38,176 nt of DNA, taken from positions 1 to 38,176 of the forward strand of contig CALJNV010000140.1 of the NCBI GenBank assembly GCA_937981455.1, read 5' to 3'. A model generated the notes under the pieces. It searched no databases. It was not told the origin of the DNA and saw only the letters and a list, made by a program, of their open reading frames with translations. Position numbers and translations under genes: made by a program. The first letter of the stretch is position 1. Each line of letters starts with the position of its first letter. Positions 1 to 8,816 of this stretch are shown here, one piece after another. Origin of the DNA: an uncultured Bacteroidales bacterium (GTDB lineage: Bacteria; Bacteroidota; Bacteroidia; Bacteroidales; TTA-H9).

Positions 1-777
1 ATACTCATCATTTTCGGTATATATGCCGGAAAAGAATATTTTGCTGCCTTGATGTTGATAGCCGGAATTCTTTCATTGCATGAGCTTTACAATATCATTA
101 TTCCAGGCAATCGGCCAATTTATATTGCTGGGATGTTCACAGGTCTACTCATTTATGTAAGTTTTACATTCATTGCATTTTCTGAACCCGCATTTTTTAT
201 CAAGGCTTTGGCCCTTTCCCTGCCCGGCATCCCCATACTTTTTATTACAGCGCTGTACCAGAAAAGCTCCAGAGCCTTTACCCATGCAGCCCTTGCCTAT
301 ACAGGGGCTATTTATAACTTTTTCCCTTTAGCGTTATTAAATATCATGTTCAATCCTTACATCGTAAAAGTTGATTCCCCCCAAAAGATAGTACTGGGAT
401 TTTTTTTATTGGTATGGACCAATGATACCTTAGCCTATCTCATTGGAATGAGCCTGGGAAAACATAAACTTTTTGAAAGGCACTCCCCACGAAAGACCTG
501 GGAGGGGACTCTGGGTGGGATCTTATTCACCCTCATTGCTTCTTGGCTGCTGTGGAGATTTTTCGGTCAATTAAATCTCGAGCAATGGGTTATAATGGGC
601 TTGCTCATTTCCATTGTCGGATTATATGGCGACTTGGCCGAAAGCATGATTAAAAGGGAGGCAAACGTCAAAGACAGTGGAACTCTTCTCCCCGGACATG
701 GAGGCGTGCTCGACCGCTTTGATGCTACCCTATTGGCAGCCCCAGCAGCGCTGGCTTATCTTATTTTATCCACGTAA
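1..777 (+). CDS. cdsA: Phosphatidate cytidylyltransferase (CDP-diglyceride synthase), 5' truncated by window edge
   Basis: Reading frame is open from base 1; C-terminal CdsA signature 'GDLAESMIKREANVKDSGTLLPGHGGVLDRFDA'; multiple TM helices. Confidence 0.93.
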   Translation: MLIIFGIYAGKEYFAALMLIAGILSLHELYNIIIPGNRPIYIAGMFTGLLIYVSFTFIAFSEPAFFIKALALSLPGIPILFITALYQKSSRAFTHAALAYTGAIYNFFPLALLNIMFNPYIVKVDSPQKIVLGFFLLVWTNDTLAYLIGMSLGKHKLFERHSPRKTWEGTLGGILFTLIASWLLWRFFGQLNLEQWVIMGLLISIVGLYGDLAESMIKREANVKDSGTLLPGHGGVLDRFDATLLAAPAALAYLILST

Positions 778-822
778 ATTTGCAAACCATTCATCCTTGC
801 ATTCCAATTTAACTTTACTCCA

Positions 823-1506
823 ATGCCAAGCTTACACAAAGAAGGTTTCAAAATTGTACCCTTGCTAGGAGGAGTTCTACTAATTTTGGCTGGAGCAATG
901 ACCTTCATCCTTCCTGAATTTACAGGCAAGCATTGTATCATATGGGGCTCATTTTTAGTCATACTCACGCTGATCATTCGCTTTTTCAGAGAGCCCAGGC
1001 GTCTAAGCCCTCAAAACAGCCAGCAGGTTTTTAGTGCAGCCGATGGCGAAATAGTAGTTATTGAAGAGACTATCGAAAAGGAATACTTCAAAGATCGACG
1101 CATTCAGGTTTCCACATTTATGTCCATTTATAATGTACATATCAATTGGGCCCCTGTCACAGGTGAAATTGTTTATCAGAAATATTTTCCAGGGAAGTTT
1201 TTACCGGCCTGGATGCCCAAATCATCGGAGCTAAATGAGAGAAATACCTTTGTAATTAAGACAGAAGGCAGACAAGAAATATTGGTGCGACAGATTGCCG
1301 GTACTGTAGCTCGACGCATAGCCTGGTACATGAAACCCGGTGACCGGGTTCATCCAGGCGATCAATTAGGATTCATTCGTTTCGGAAGCCGGGTAGATAT
1401 CTTCCTTCCCCTGGGCAGCGAGGTAAAGGTAAAGTTGGGGCAAAAAGTTAAAGGTAGCGAAACCTTACTTGCAGAGCTTCATTCAAACGCATTGTACTAT
1501 GACTAA
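823..1506 (+). CDS. psd: Phosphatidylserine decarboxylase family protein (short form)
   Basis: Psd-like core 'SAADGEIVVIEE', 'STFMSIYNVHINWAPVTGEI' and 'RFGSRVDIFLP', with the GS self-cleavage site; lies next to cdsA. Confidence 0.9.
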   Translation: MPSLHKEGFKIVPLLGGVLLILAGAMTFILPEFTGKHCIIWGSFLVILTLIIRFFREPRRLSPQNSQQVFSAADGEIVVIEETIEKEYFKDRRIQVSTFMSIYNVHINWAPVTGEIVYQKYFPGKFLPAWMPKSSELNERNTFVIKTEGRQEILVRQIAGTVARRIAWYMKPGDRVHPGDQLGFIRFGSRVDIFLPLGSEVKVKLGQKVKGSETLLAELHSNALYYD

Positions 1507-2008
1507 TTTCTCCCCACTCCCTCCTCAACCCCCACGAATTGCCGTGTTTCCTGGCTCCTTCGACCCCCTTACGGCCGGTCATTATGGCCTGGTAATCAGA
1601 GCCTTGGCCTTCTTCGATCGCATCATCATTGCTATTGGGAACAATGCCGATAAAAAAGCATACTTCTCGCCTGAAATTCGCTTTCAAATGATTCAGGACA
1701 TTTTCAAAGATCAACCTCGGGTTGAAATTGCAATATACTCCGGCCTCACAGTGAATTTCTGCAAAGGAAAAAGAGCACAATTTATCCTTAGAGGCCTCCG
1801 AACCTCAGCCGATTTTGAATTCGAAAGAGTGGTTGCCCAGGTCAATCGAAGACTTCACCCCGACATCGAAACAATTTTTCTACTCACCGCTCCAGAACAT
1901 AGCTTCATCTCCAGTTCTATCGTAAGAGAAGTGCTGGCAAATGGTGGTGACCCCACACCCTTCTTACCCCCTGGGCTCGACCTCAATAAATACCCATGCA
2001 ATCGATAA
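1499..2008 (+). CDS. coaD: Phosphopantetheine adenylyltransferase
   Basis: 'AVFPGSFDPLTAGHYGLVIRAL' nucleotidyltransferase motif and 'FILRGLRTSADFEFE'. ATG at 1499 overlaps the end of psd by 8 nt; the ORF-track start at 1469 is in frame upstream. Confidence 0.93.
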   Translation: MTNFSPLPPQPPRIAVFPGSFDPLTAGHYGLVIRALAFFDRIIIAIGNNADKKAYFSPEIRFQMIQDIFKDQPRVEIAIYSGLTVNFCKGKRAQFILRGLRTSADFEFERVVAQVNRRLHPDIETIFLLTAPEHSFISSSIVREVLANGGDPTPFLPPGLDLNKYPCNR

Positions 2009-2019
2009 ATCGATTTTTT
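2000..2019 (+). terminator. Weak candidate intrinsic terminator at the coaD 3' end
   Basis: AATCGA-TAAA-TCGATT inverted repeat followed by a T run (AATCGATAAATCGATTTTTT). Low GC, so weak. Confidence 0.3.
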
Positions 2020-2079
2020 GGGGGATCAAGCGCTTGAACCATAATTCAACACAACCCTTGAAAATGTTGCCTTAGCACT

Positions 2080-3495
2080 ATGAAAATAAAATCCATAGTA
2101 ATTACCCATTGGCTGATGGTCCTTGCGGGTCTTAATATGGCACAGCCGGTAACTATTCATGGGCATTTTCCAAAGGCAAGCGGTGAAACCGTTTATCTCA
2201 TAGGATACACAGATTATTTAAGCCAAAAAGAGAAAGTCTGGGCCCAAGAAATACTGGACAAAGACGGCCATTTTACACTTCAGGTCAACCTGCAACATAC
2301 GTCCCCCCTATTTCTTGAAATTGCCTTTTATAGGTGCAGTTTCTTTGCGCCTCCAGGCTCTTCATGGTATTTTTCCTCTGATGAATTTCATGTAATTGAA
2401 AATGGAAATCCTCTCCTGCCCCAGTCTGTCCTTCCATGCAAAATCAAAGGGCCCAACTCTGATTCTTTATGGCGCCTGATAGATTCACAAATCTCCAAAT
2501 TTGTAGATACAGCTGCTTATGAGATTTATTTAAAACGAAATACCGCCCTGCTTGATTCACTCCTTCACCGGATTCTTAATGCAAGGGTTGAGGATGAATT
2601 TTTTCGCACAAACATTCCATTCTATTTAGCTACCCTCTATCCCACAGCGCATCTGCCTATAGGCATTTCATCGTTGCAAGAAATAAAGCACGATTACACC
2701 TCATGGTTCTTTTATCTGTGGCTCGAAGACTACCTTACCAAAACCCTTACCCGAGAAAATCCTCTTTCGGCCCAGTCCCATCTTACTCGAAGCCTCGTCA
2801 AGGCGGTCAATAAAGATGAAAACCTGGATACAATAAAAATGTTGATAAAGACGCAATTTCAAATCGAAGACCCGTTTTTATCGGACCTGCTCACCCTGAC
2901 AGCCTTAAAAATATTTTACAAAACTCCTATTTTCCAAAATAAATCCGTCCTCAAACTCATAAAACAAATGCCAGCACACTCTTCGTATCAGGCAATTGCA
3001 TCGATGGCTGAGAACCTGGTTCAACGTTTTACCGCATATGCACCCGGAACAAAATCACCTGATTTTAAAGTTTTAACGACTAAGGGTGATACCCTTGACA
3101 CACAAAAACTTAAAGGCCGCCCGTTCTACATGGTATTTGCGCGGCAGCACTGTAGCACTTGCCTCAACAGCCTCGAGCTTCTTCGTCCATTGTATCAACG
3201 ATACAAAGACAGAGTGGAAATCATAAGCTTTTTTACCTCACACGACACACTCTCAGAAGCCAGATTTACTGGACGTATGAATTATCCTTGGCCCGTTTCG
3301 GTGGTCGGGAGGAATTACGACTTTTTAAGAGCTTTCCAGGCCTATTCTTTACCCCTTGAGATATTCATTAACGAAAACGGCGAAATTATTGCATGGCCCG
3401 CTTACCGCCCTGGGGAGGGATTAGAGGCAATTTTAGAAAAAATGTTAGCCAGTCCTTCTACTCCGAGGCGCTCTCCAATTCAGCGAAAAGAGTAA
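2080..3495 (+). CDS. Thioredoxin-like (TlpA/DUF4369-type) exported protein
   Basis: N-terminal signal-like segment; DUF4369-like N-terminal half; C-terminal 'PGTKSPDFKVLTTKGDTLDTQKLKGRPFYMVFARQHCSTCLNSLELL' thioredoxin fold with a CSTC active site. Confidence 0.8.
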   Translation: MKIKSIVITHWLMVLAGLNMAQPVTIHGHFPKASGETVYLIGYTDYLSQKEKVWAQEILDKDGHFTLQVNLQHTSPLFLEIAFYRCSFFAPPGSSWYFSSDEFHVIENGNPLLPQSVLPCKIKGPNSDSLWRLIDSQISKFVDTAAYEIYLKRNTALLDSLLHRILNARVEDEFFRTNIPFYLATLYPTAHLPIGISSLQEIKHDYTSWFFYLWLEDYLTKTLTRENPLSAQSHLTRSLVKAVNKDENLDTIKMLIKTQFQIEDPFLSDLLTLTALKIFYKTPIFQNKSVLKLIKQMPAHSSYQAIASMAENLVQRFTAYAPGTKSPDFKVLTTKGDTLDTQKLKGRPFYMVFARQHCSTCLNSLELLRPLYQRYKDRVEIISFFTSHDTLSEARFTGRMNYPWPVSVVGRNYDFLRAFQAYSLPLEIFINENGEIIAWPAYRPGEGLEAILEKMLASPSTPRRSPIQRKE

Positions 3496-4009
3496 AATGA
3501 ACCCGGCCATATATTTTATGAGCCACAAAACGGGGATGTGATGCAAAATTGTATGCTTCGGGGTGTTCCAAAATGAACCATCCGCCGGGATGAAGCAAAC
3601 AATGGGAGAAAACCAGGTCAGGTAGAGTTGGCAAAGAGGCAAGGTCGAATGGGGGGTCGGCGAAAATAATATCGTAACGCTGCGTGTGTGTGTTAAGAAA
3701 AACAAACACATCATGCCGGATTACCGTTAGGTTGGAAAAGCCGAGTTTTTGGGCTGCTTGCTGCACCCATTCAGCACATCGGGGATTTTGATCAATAGCG
3801 GTCACATGCCCAACGCCACGACTGCAAAATTCGAATGAAATATTGCCCGTACCCGCAAAAAGATCCAATACGTTCAGGCCTTCCATTTCCCAATTGTGCT
3901 CTATAACATTAAAAATACCCTCCTTAGCCATGTCGGTGGTGGGTCGCACAGGCAGATTAGCAGGAGGTCTTAATATTTTCCCTTTATGACTACCTCTTAT
4001 AATTCGCAC
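3458..4009 (-). CDS. rsmD: 16S rRNA (guanine966-N2)-methyltransferase RsmD
   Basis: 'MRIIRGSHKGKILRPP...VRPTTDMAKEGIFNVIEH', 'DLFAGTGNISFEFCSRG', 'DIIFADPPF'. GTG start. Confidence 0.93.
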   Translation of the reverse strand: MRIIRGSHKGKILRPPANLPVRPTTDMAKEGIFNVIEHNWEMEGLNVLDLFAGTGNISFEFCSRGVGHVTAIDQNPRCAEWVQQAAQKLGFSNLTVIRHDVFVFLNTHTQRYDIIFADPPFDLASLPTLPDLVFSHCLLHPGGWFILEHPEAYNFASHPRFVAHKIYGRVHFTLFAELESASE

Positions 4010-4887
4010 AGCTGACTGTATATGAGGGAATAAAAGACATGGCCTGGAACCTCGTTAAATTCATATGTCCACGTAAGATGATCGGGGCGGGTGGGGAAGC
4101 TCACTTTTCGAATATATCGAGTCAAAATAGAATGTAGAGGGGAACCTTCTTCTATATCACCTACCAGCCACACAGGGGTTATTTCAGGATTTAAATTCAA
4201 CTGCTCAAAAACAAAAAGCACAAAATAGATAAAGTCTTCTGGGCTTTGGTAATGAAAAGTATTATAGAACACCAGGCTGCTACGGGCGAAATATGCCATT
4301 TCGAACCAATCGCGCCCTGGCTGAATGAGGACAGCTTCGGCATGACGGTTGATACGACAAAACAGCATTCCGGATTCAATGAAGGCTGATGCGGCGTGCG
4401 TATGTTGAGCGCCTGGCATTAACAGAGGAATTTGCTTACCCCATTCTAGTGGCAAGGCGTATACACTCCAGGCCTCGAGATCCGTTAAATAATCAACGGC
4501 AACTACAAAGCCGGCTGGAATAGGAAAGTTAAAATTCAGATAGAGTTCCTTTTGATTCTCATCAAACAAAGGGGCTGGGACCAGGGTTACCCACCGATTA
4601 GAAATCAAAACCTTAGCCCTATCAAAAGGTTTGCCCAACCAGGGATGATTCATAACAAATGAAGCAAATTGCTTCAAAAAATTCTCAGCCTTCAGCGTTG
4701 TGTTGGCCTGAATGCGGCTATCGAGCGTATAATCGGCAAGACCAACCAGTTTTCCGTCAACCTTTTGGGCGAGAACATAAGAAAAACCATCCTCCCTTAG
4801 AAGGATGGTGATGCTATAATCTAAAGTTCGGAAAGCGTCAAAACTCTTGTCGGTAAATCCCTGATTTAAAACAAACTTTCCGTTCAC
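3997..4887 (-). CDS. DUF3822 family protein
   Basis: ~296 aa protein overlapping the rsmD start by 13 nt; size, position and residues such as 'LYLNFNFPIPAGFVVAVDYL' resemble the Bacteroidota DUF3822 family. GTG start. Confidence 0.6.
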   Translation of the reverse strand: MNGKFVLNQGFTDKSFDAFRTLDYSITILLREDGFSYVLAQKVDGKLVGLADYTLDSRIQANTTLKAENFLKQFASFVMNHPWLGKPFDRAKVLISNRWVTLVPAPLFDENQKELYLNFNFPIPAGFVVAVDYLTDLEAWSVYALPLEWGKQIPLLMPGAQHTHAASAFIESGMLFCRINRHAEAVLIQPGRDWFEMAYFARSSLVFYNTFHYQSPEDFIYFVLFVFEQLNLNPEITPVWLVGDIEEGSPLHSILTRYIRKVSFPTRPDHLTWTYEFNEVPGHVFYSLIYSQLCEL

Positions 4888-4913
4888 AACAATTTTTTTT
4901 TAAACGGATAGGT

Positions 4914-5510
4914 TTATTCCCAGTTTCCGTCTATAGATACTTCAGTCATTGAACCCACTTTGAGGCCTGGAAACTTATTAAGCTGATTCAATGTGGCATC
5001 TAGATTACGAACAAGTTGATCGTCCAAACCTTTTAAAATATCAACATTAAGGGCTGAGGCTTGAAAAACGGGTACTTTTAATCCACCTTTGTCTATAAAA
5101 CCGGCTTCAAGTTTAATGGGAACCTCAGGGTTGAAAGGATTGGTCGACAATTCTTTAATTTTAAAATCGGATCGCTTGCCAAAAAGAGAATCAAAGACTT
5201 TTGTATAACCCACAATTTCGGAAATGGTGCGAGTAAATGTGGTATCGTTGGGGTCAGGGATCATTCGTACTACAGGAATGCTATCACTAAAAGCAAATGA
5301 GATCAGGGTATCGAAACTACCTGTATATTTGTTATTAGCGGCTTTGTAAAACTTTTCAATTTCCCTGATGTCTTTCAATTTCTGAATAATGATGCTGTAC
5401 CGGTAACTCTTCTGTTTTTCGAAACGAACCGGCTCCATGATGCTCTCATAAATAAAATAAGCCAGCACAACAATGGCTATTCCGAGTACGATTCTGATGA
5501 CGTTCTTCAT
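4914..5510 (-). CDS. Hypothetical protein with N-terminal membrane anchor
   Basis: 'MKNVIRIVLGIAIVVLAYFIYESIMEPVRFEKQK' gives one TM helix followed by a soluble domain. ATG at 5510 preferred over the ORF-track start at 5534. Confidence 0.75.
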   Translation of the reverse strand: MKNVIRIVLGIAIVVLAYFIYESIMEPVRFEKQKSYRYSIIIQKLKDIREIEKFYKAANNKYTGSFDTLISFAFSDSIPVVRMIPDPNDTTFTRTISEIVGYTKVFDSLFGKRSDFKIKELSTNPFNPEVPIKLEAGFIDKGGLKVPVFQASALNVDILKGLDDQLVRNLDATLNQLNKFPGLKVGSMTEVSIDGNWE

Positions 5511-5598
5511 GATGCATGGGTTTGTGTGGTGCAAAAATAGGGTTTTTCCAGTTTCTTAAATTCAAAACAGAGTTTTTTAAATGAAAATTTTATGGTGT

Positions 5599-6834
5599 TT
5601 ATAAAAAATTATAGGAAGCAACAACCTGCAAACGAAGATTTCCAACATAAGAGAGATTTTCTACAAGAAATTTTTCGTTGGGTGTTCCATAGGCTGCGAT
5701 TGTATACTCCCATTCCATATTCAAAGACAAGGGGCCATTTGCGTATCCCAAGCGAGGGGCGGTCCTCCAGGCCTCAGCAATATTCTCACCACGTCCGAAA
5801 AACAAAGGCTGGGCAGGTCTGTAGGTGCCAAAGTTTTTGAACCAACCCCCAAAAAACCCAATTTCAAAATTTTTCCAACGATACGATACATCCAACCAGG
5901 CCATCCCATGATTGAGATTTAGATATTTATAGGATTTATCAGCCTCTATTGTTTCCACGGCATAACCCCCAGCCATCAAATGATCGGAGAGATTTTGTCC
6001 GTAGAGGCCCTGAAACTTTGATAGGAAACCCTTGTAACTTATTTGTCCAAAAACTGTAAAAGACACAGAACGAATTTTTTCATCGGTAAAACAAAGTGAA
6101 TCGGTTGTCAGCCGAGGGGCCAACTGCTTAAAATCGATACCAGAACCCATAAATATTTTTGGGGCATTGTAGTGCAATTGAAGATGCAGATTGGGTAGCT
6201 TGGAAAACCTCAGATAATCGGGATGCACACCGCTGGGGCCAGAAGAAGCATAATCGCGTTGAGTCAGGGCCATGCCAGCTAATTTTAACCTTCCTCTGCC
6301 CCATTCTATCCTAATCTGAGGGTTGCGTGCGAAGGAATGAAAGGGGGCTCCGGTATTCAATCCCAGCGGACGAGGGAGGGCTTCTGGGACATCCAGAGGG
6401 GTCCAATATTGGCCGGCCAAAAGACGTATCGCTGACCACTGAATGACAAAATACGCATGCCGAAGACGAAAAGCATTGTTCTCGATGTTTGATGGGCCTG
6501 TAAAATCTCCTTCAACAAAGGCATAGGCTTTTCCATTAAGCACAAAACTTTCTCTTGTGCGTGCAAAGAGACGTGTAGTCATGGCCCACATATTAAACCC
6601 TGGCCTTGCATTGAGGTCGCGCCCGTCATTACCTATTCGAACCGGTTTGGGCCAGAAAATAAAAAATCCTTCTCGGCTTTCTACGTTGAGTCGGGTATCG
6701 TAAGCTGCATCAGCTCGCACAAAACCGCCCCATTCCAGAACTTGAGCGGCCTCCTGCCCTGATAACTTCAATTGCAATCCTACCAGGCCTACAAGCATTA
6801 ATAAGCCAGCTCTCAAAAATAAATTCAACTGCAT
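5599..6834 (-). CDS. Outer-membrane porin-like protein (DcaP/porin-type beta-barrel)
   Basis: Signal peptide, 'WGGFVRADAAYDTR' start, alternating beta-strand pattern, terminal 'LRLQVVASYNFL'. Confidence 0.65.
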   Translation of the reverse strand: MQLNLFLRAGLLMLVGLVGLQLKLSGQEAAQVLEWGGFVRADAAYDTRLNVESREGFFIFWPKPVRIGNDGRDLNARPGFNMWAMTTRLFARTRESFVLNGKAYAFVEGDFTGPSNIENNAFRLRHAYFVIQWSAIRLLAGQYWTPLDVPEALPRPLGLNTGAPFHSFARNPQIRIEWGRGRLKLAGMALTQRDYASSGPSGVHPDYLRFSKLPNLHLQLHYNAPKIFMGSGIDFKQLAPRLTTDSLCFTDEKIRSVSFTVFGQISYKGFLSKFQGLYGQNLSDHLMAGGYAVETIEADKSYKYLNLNHGMAWLDVSYRWKNFEIGFFGGWFKNFGTYRPAQPLFFGRGENIAEAWRTAPRLGYANGPLSLNMEWEYTIAAYGTPNEKFLVENLSYVGNLRLQVVASYNFL

Positions 6835-6920
6835 GGATTAATGGGTTGTTTGATAAATTTGTTGGGTGCGATTGGTGGAAAAGGAAGAAAAAATCATGGA
6901 GTTGCCAGCAAGAAAATTCA

Positions 6921-7343
6921 TCATTCGAGGTAAGTCGGAAGGGCATCAAGCATGACAACCTGTCCTGTCGTGTAATCTGGTTTAAGGCAGTAAGTGGTTT
7001 TTCCATTCGTTAAGGTAATATACGGCGCTTTAAAAACGAAATTGTATTGTGCTACTTGTTCAAACGTTTTTTGACTTAGGGTAACGTCACCTGCCTTACA
7101 TTCCACAACCATCCAGGGAGAAGACTTGTCATCGAATACCACAATATCGCAACGGCGCTTCTGCCTTTGGATTTCCAGAGATATTTCAATGCCTATTCTT
7201 CCTGAGGGGTATTTCATTTTTTCCACAAGAAATTTGGCAAAATGCTGACGAACCCATTCTTCGGGCGTAAGGGATACCCATTTTCCCCGGAAAGAATCGT
7301 AGACTTCCTGTCGGTCGCCATTTTGTCGAGTCAAAAGATTCAT
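6921..7343 (-). CDS. HsdR_N-like (type I restriction enzyme R protein N-terminal domain) nuclease-fold protein
   Basis: 140 aa; 'ISLEIQRQKRRCDIVVFDDKSSPWMVVECKAGDVTL' fits a PD-(D/E)xK core (E...D...E-C-K); 'RKxWVxLTPEEWVRQHF'-like N-terminus. Confidence 0.8.
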   Translation of the reverse strand: MNLLTRQNGDRQEVYDSFRGKWVSLTPEEWVRQHFAKFLVEKMKYPSGRIGIEISLEIQRQKRRCDIVVFDDKSSPWMVVECKAGDVTLSQKTFEQVAQYNFVFKAPYITLTNGKTTYCLKPDYTTGQVVMLDALPTYLE

Positions 7344-7453
7344 ATCACGAACGATGTATTTTTTACCATTAAAAAATTCAAGAATAACTTCCCGGATGAG
7401 TTCCTCAATGAATAAAAGATGGATCGATTGAGCCAGAGAGTGTCAAAAATGAA

Positions 7454-8812
7454 TTATTCCTCGCTTACTACAGCCAGGGTATTTTTTACTATCCCTTTCT
7501 TTTTCCATTTGCCGGTTTTGTAATAAATGTAGCTAGCCGATACACCGCAAGACCAGGCAAGAGGTATGGCCCACCAGATACCTTTTTCACCCATAATGCC
7601 AGATAGGGCATAAGAAAGCGGTACCCGGATAAGCCACAAAGAAAAGAGCGTTATAAACATTGGTATCAACGTATCGCCCGCACCCCGCAATACGCCATTG
7701 ACGGTAAACATAGTAGTTAAAAGAAGATAAAATGAGGCCACAATCCTAAGGTAATCAACGCCTTTGCTTATTACAACGGGATCAGTGGTAAATATCAGCA
7801 TGAGCTGCCGACCAAAAACCCAAAAAATGAAAGTACCTGCGAGAGCCACCACAGCCGACATTTTAAGGGTAGCTCTGAGACCATTTTTCACACGGTCGGT
7901 GCGGCCAGCGCCCATATTCTGGCCGGTGAAAGAGGATAGAGCAGCAGAAAGATTCATGGCAGGCATGGTGGCAAAAGAGTCGATACGGCCAGCGGCTGAA
8001 TAAGCAGCTACGGTGTCGGTGCCAAAACGGTTTACAATGCTGTAAATAGCCATCATACCCAAAGAAAACACAGTATGTTGTACTCCGGAGGGAAGACCGA
8101 TTTGCAGGCTTCGACGCATGATGGCTTTATCGTAAGTAAATTTACGAAAACTCAGATTGATAAGCTTATGATTATGGTTGATCCACAATACCATGGTAAG
8201 AAAGGCTCCAGCCTGGGCAATAACCGTAGCAATAGCAGCCCCTTCTATACCCCATTTAAACACTAAAACGAATAAAAGGTCAAGGCCTATATTAACTACC
8301 GTAGAAATGATGAGAAACCACAAGGGGGTAGTGCTATCGCCAATGCCCCTAAGCAAAGATGTCATGCCATTAAATCCAAAGAAAAAAAGACTACCGCCCA
8401 TGTAAATGTGAAGGTAACTAACGGCATAGGGCAAAACCTCATCAGGGAGCCTTGTTAACCTGAGAATGGGCCGGCTTAGAGCTATGCCGAGCAGAGTAGT
8501 TATCAACCCTGACCAAAATAAAAAAATCCACATAGTATCCATGGAGACCTTCAATTTATCCATTTGTTTGGCTCCGAAATACTGAGAAATTATAATACTA
8601 AAACCCATTCCTATCCCTATGACAAGGGCCACAAACACGAAGATGAAAGGAAAAGAAGCACCCACAGCAGCCAGAGCCTCTTTTCCCACAAAATGTCCGA
8701 TAATGATACTGTCGACGATGTTGTAAAGTTGTTGAAATACATTACCGGCAAGCATGGGTATAGCGAATCGTAAAATAATTTTCCCTTCATGGCCTGTGGT
8801 TAAATCTTTCAT
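7454..8812 (-). CDS. MATE family efflux transporter
   Basis: 452 aa with ~12 TM helices; 'GHEGKIILRFAIPMLAGNVFQQLYNIVDSIIIGHFVGKEALAAVGASFP', 'GQNMGAGR'. Confidence 0.93.
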   Translation of the reverse strand: MKDLTTGHEGKIILRFAIPMLAGNVFQQLYNIVDSIIIGHFVGKEALAAVGASFPFIFVFVALVIGIGMGFSIIISQYFGAKQMDKLKVSMDTMWIFLFWSGLITTLLGIALSRPILRLTRLPDEVLPYAVSYLHIYMGGSLFFFGFNGMTSLLRGIGDSTTPLWFLIISTVVNIGLDLLFVLVFKWGIEGAAIATVIAQAGAFLTMVLWINHNHKLINLSFRKFTYDKAIMRRSLQIGLPSGVQHTVFSLGMMAIYSIVNRFGTDTVAAYSAAGRIDSFATMPAMNLSAALSSFTGQNMGAGRTDRVKNGLRATLKMSAVVALAGTFIFWVFGRQLMLIFTTDPVVISKGVDYLRIVASFYLLLTTMFTVNGVLRGAGDTLIPMFITLFSLWLIRVPLSYALSGIMGEKGIWWAIPLAWSCGVSASYIYYKTGKWKKKGIVKNTLAVVSEE

Positions 8813-8816
8813 TTTT

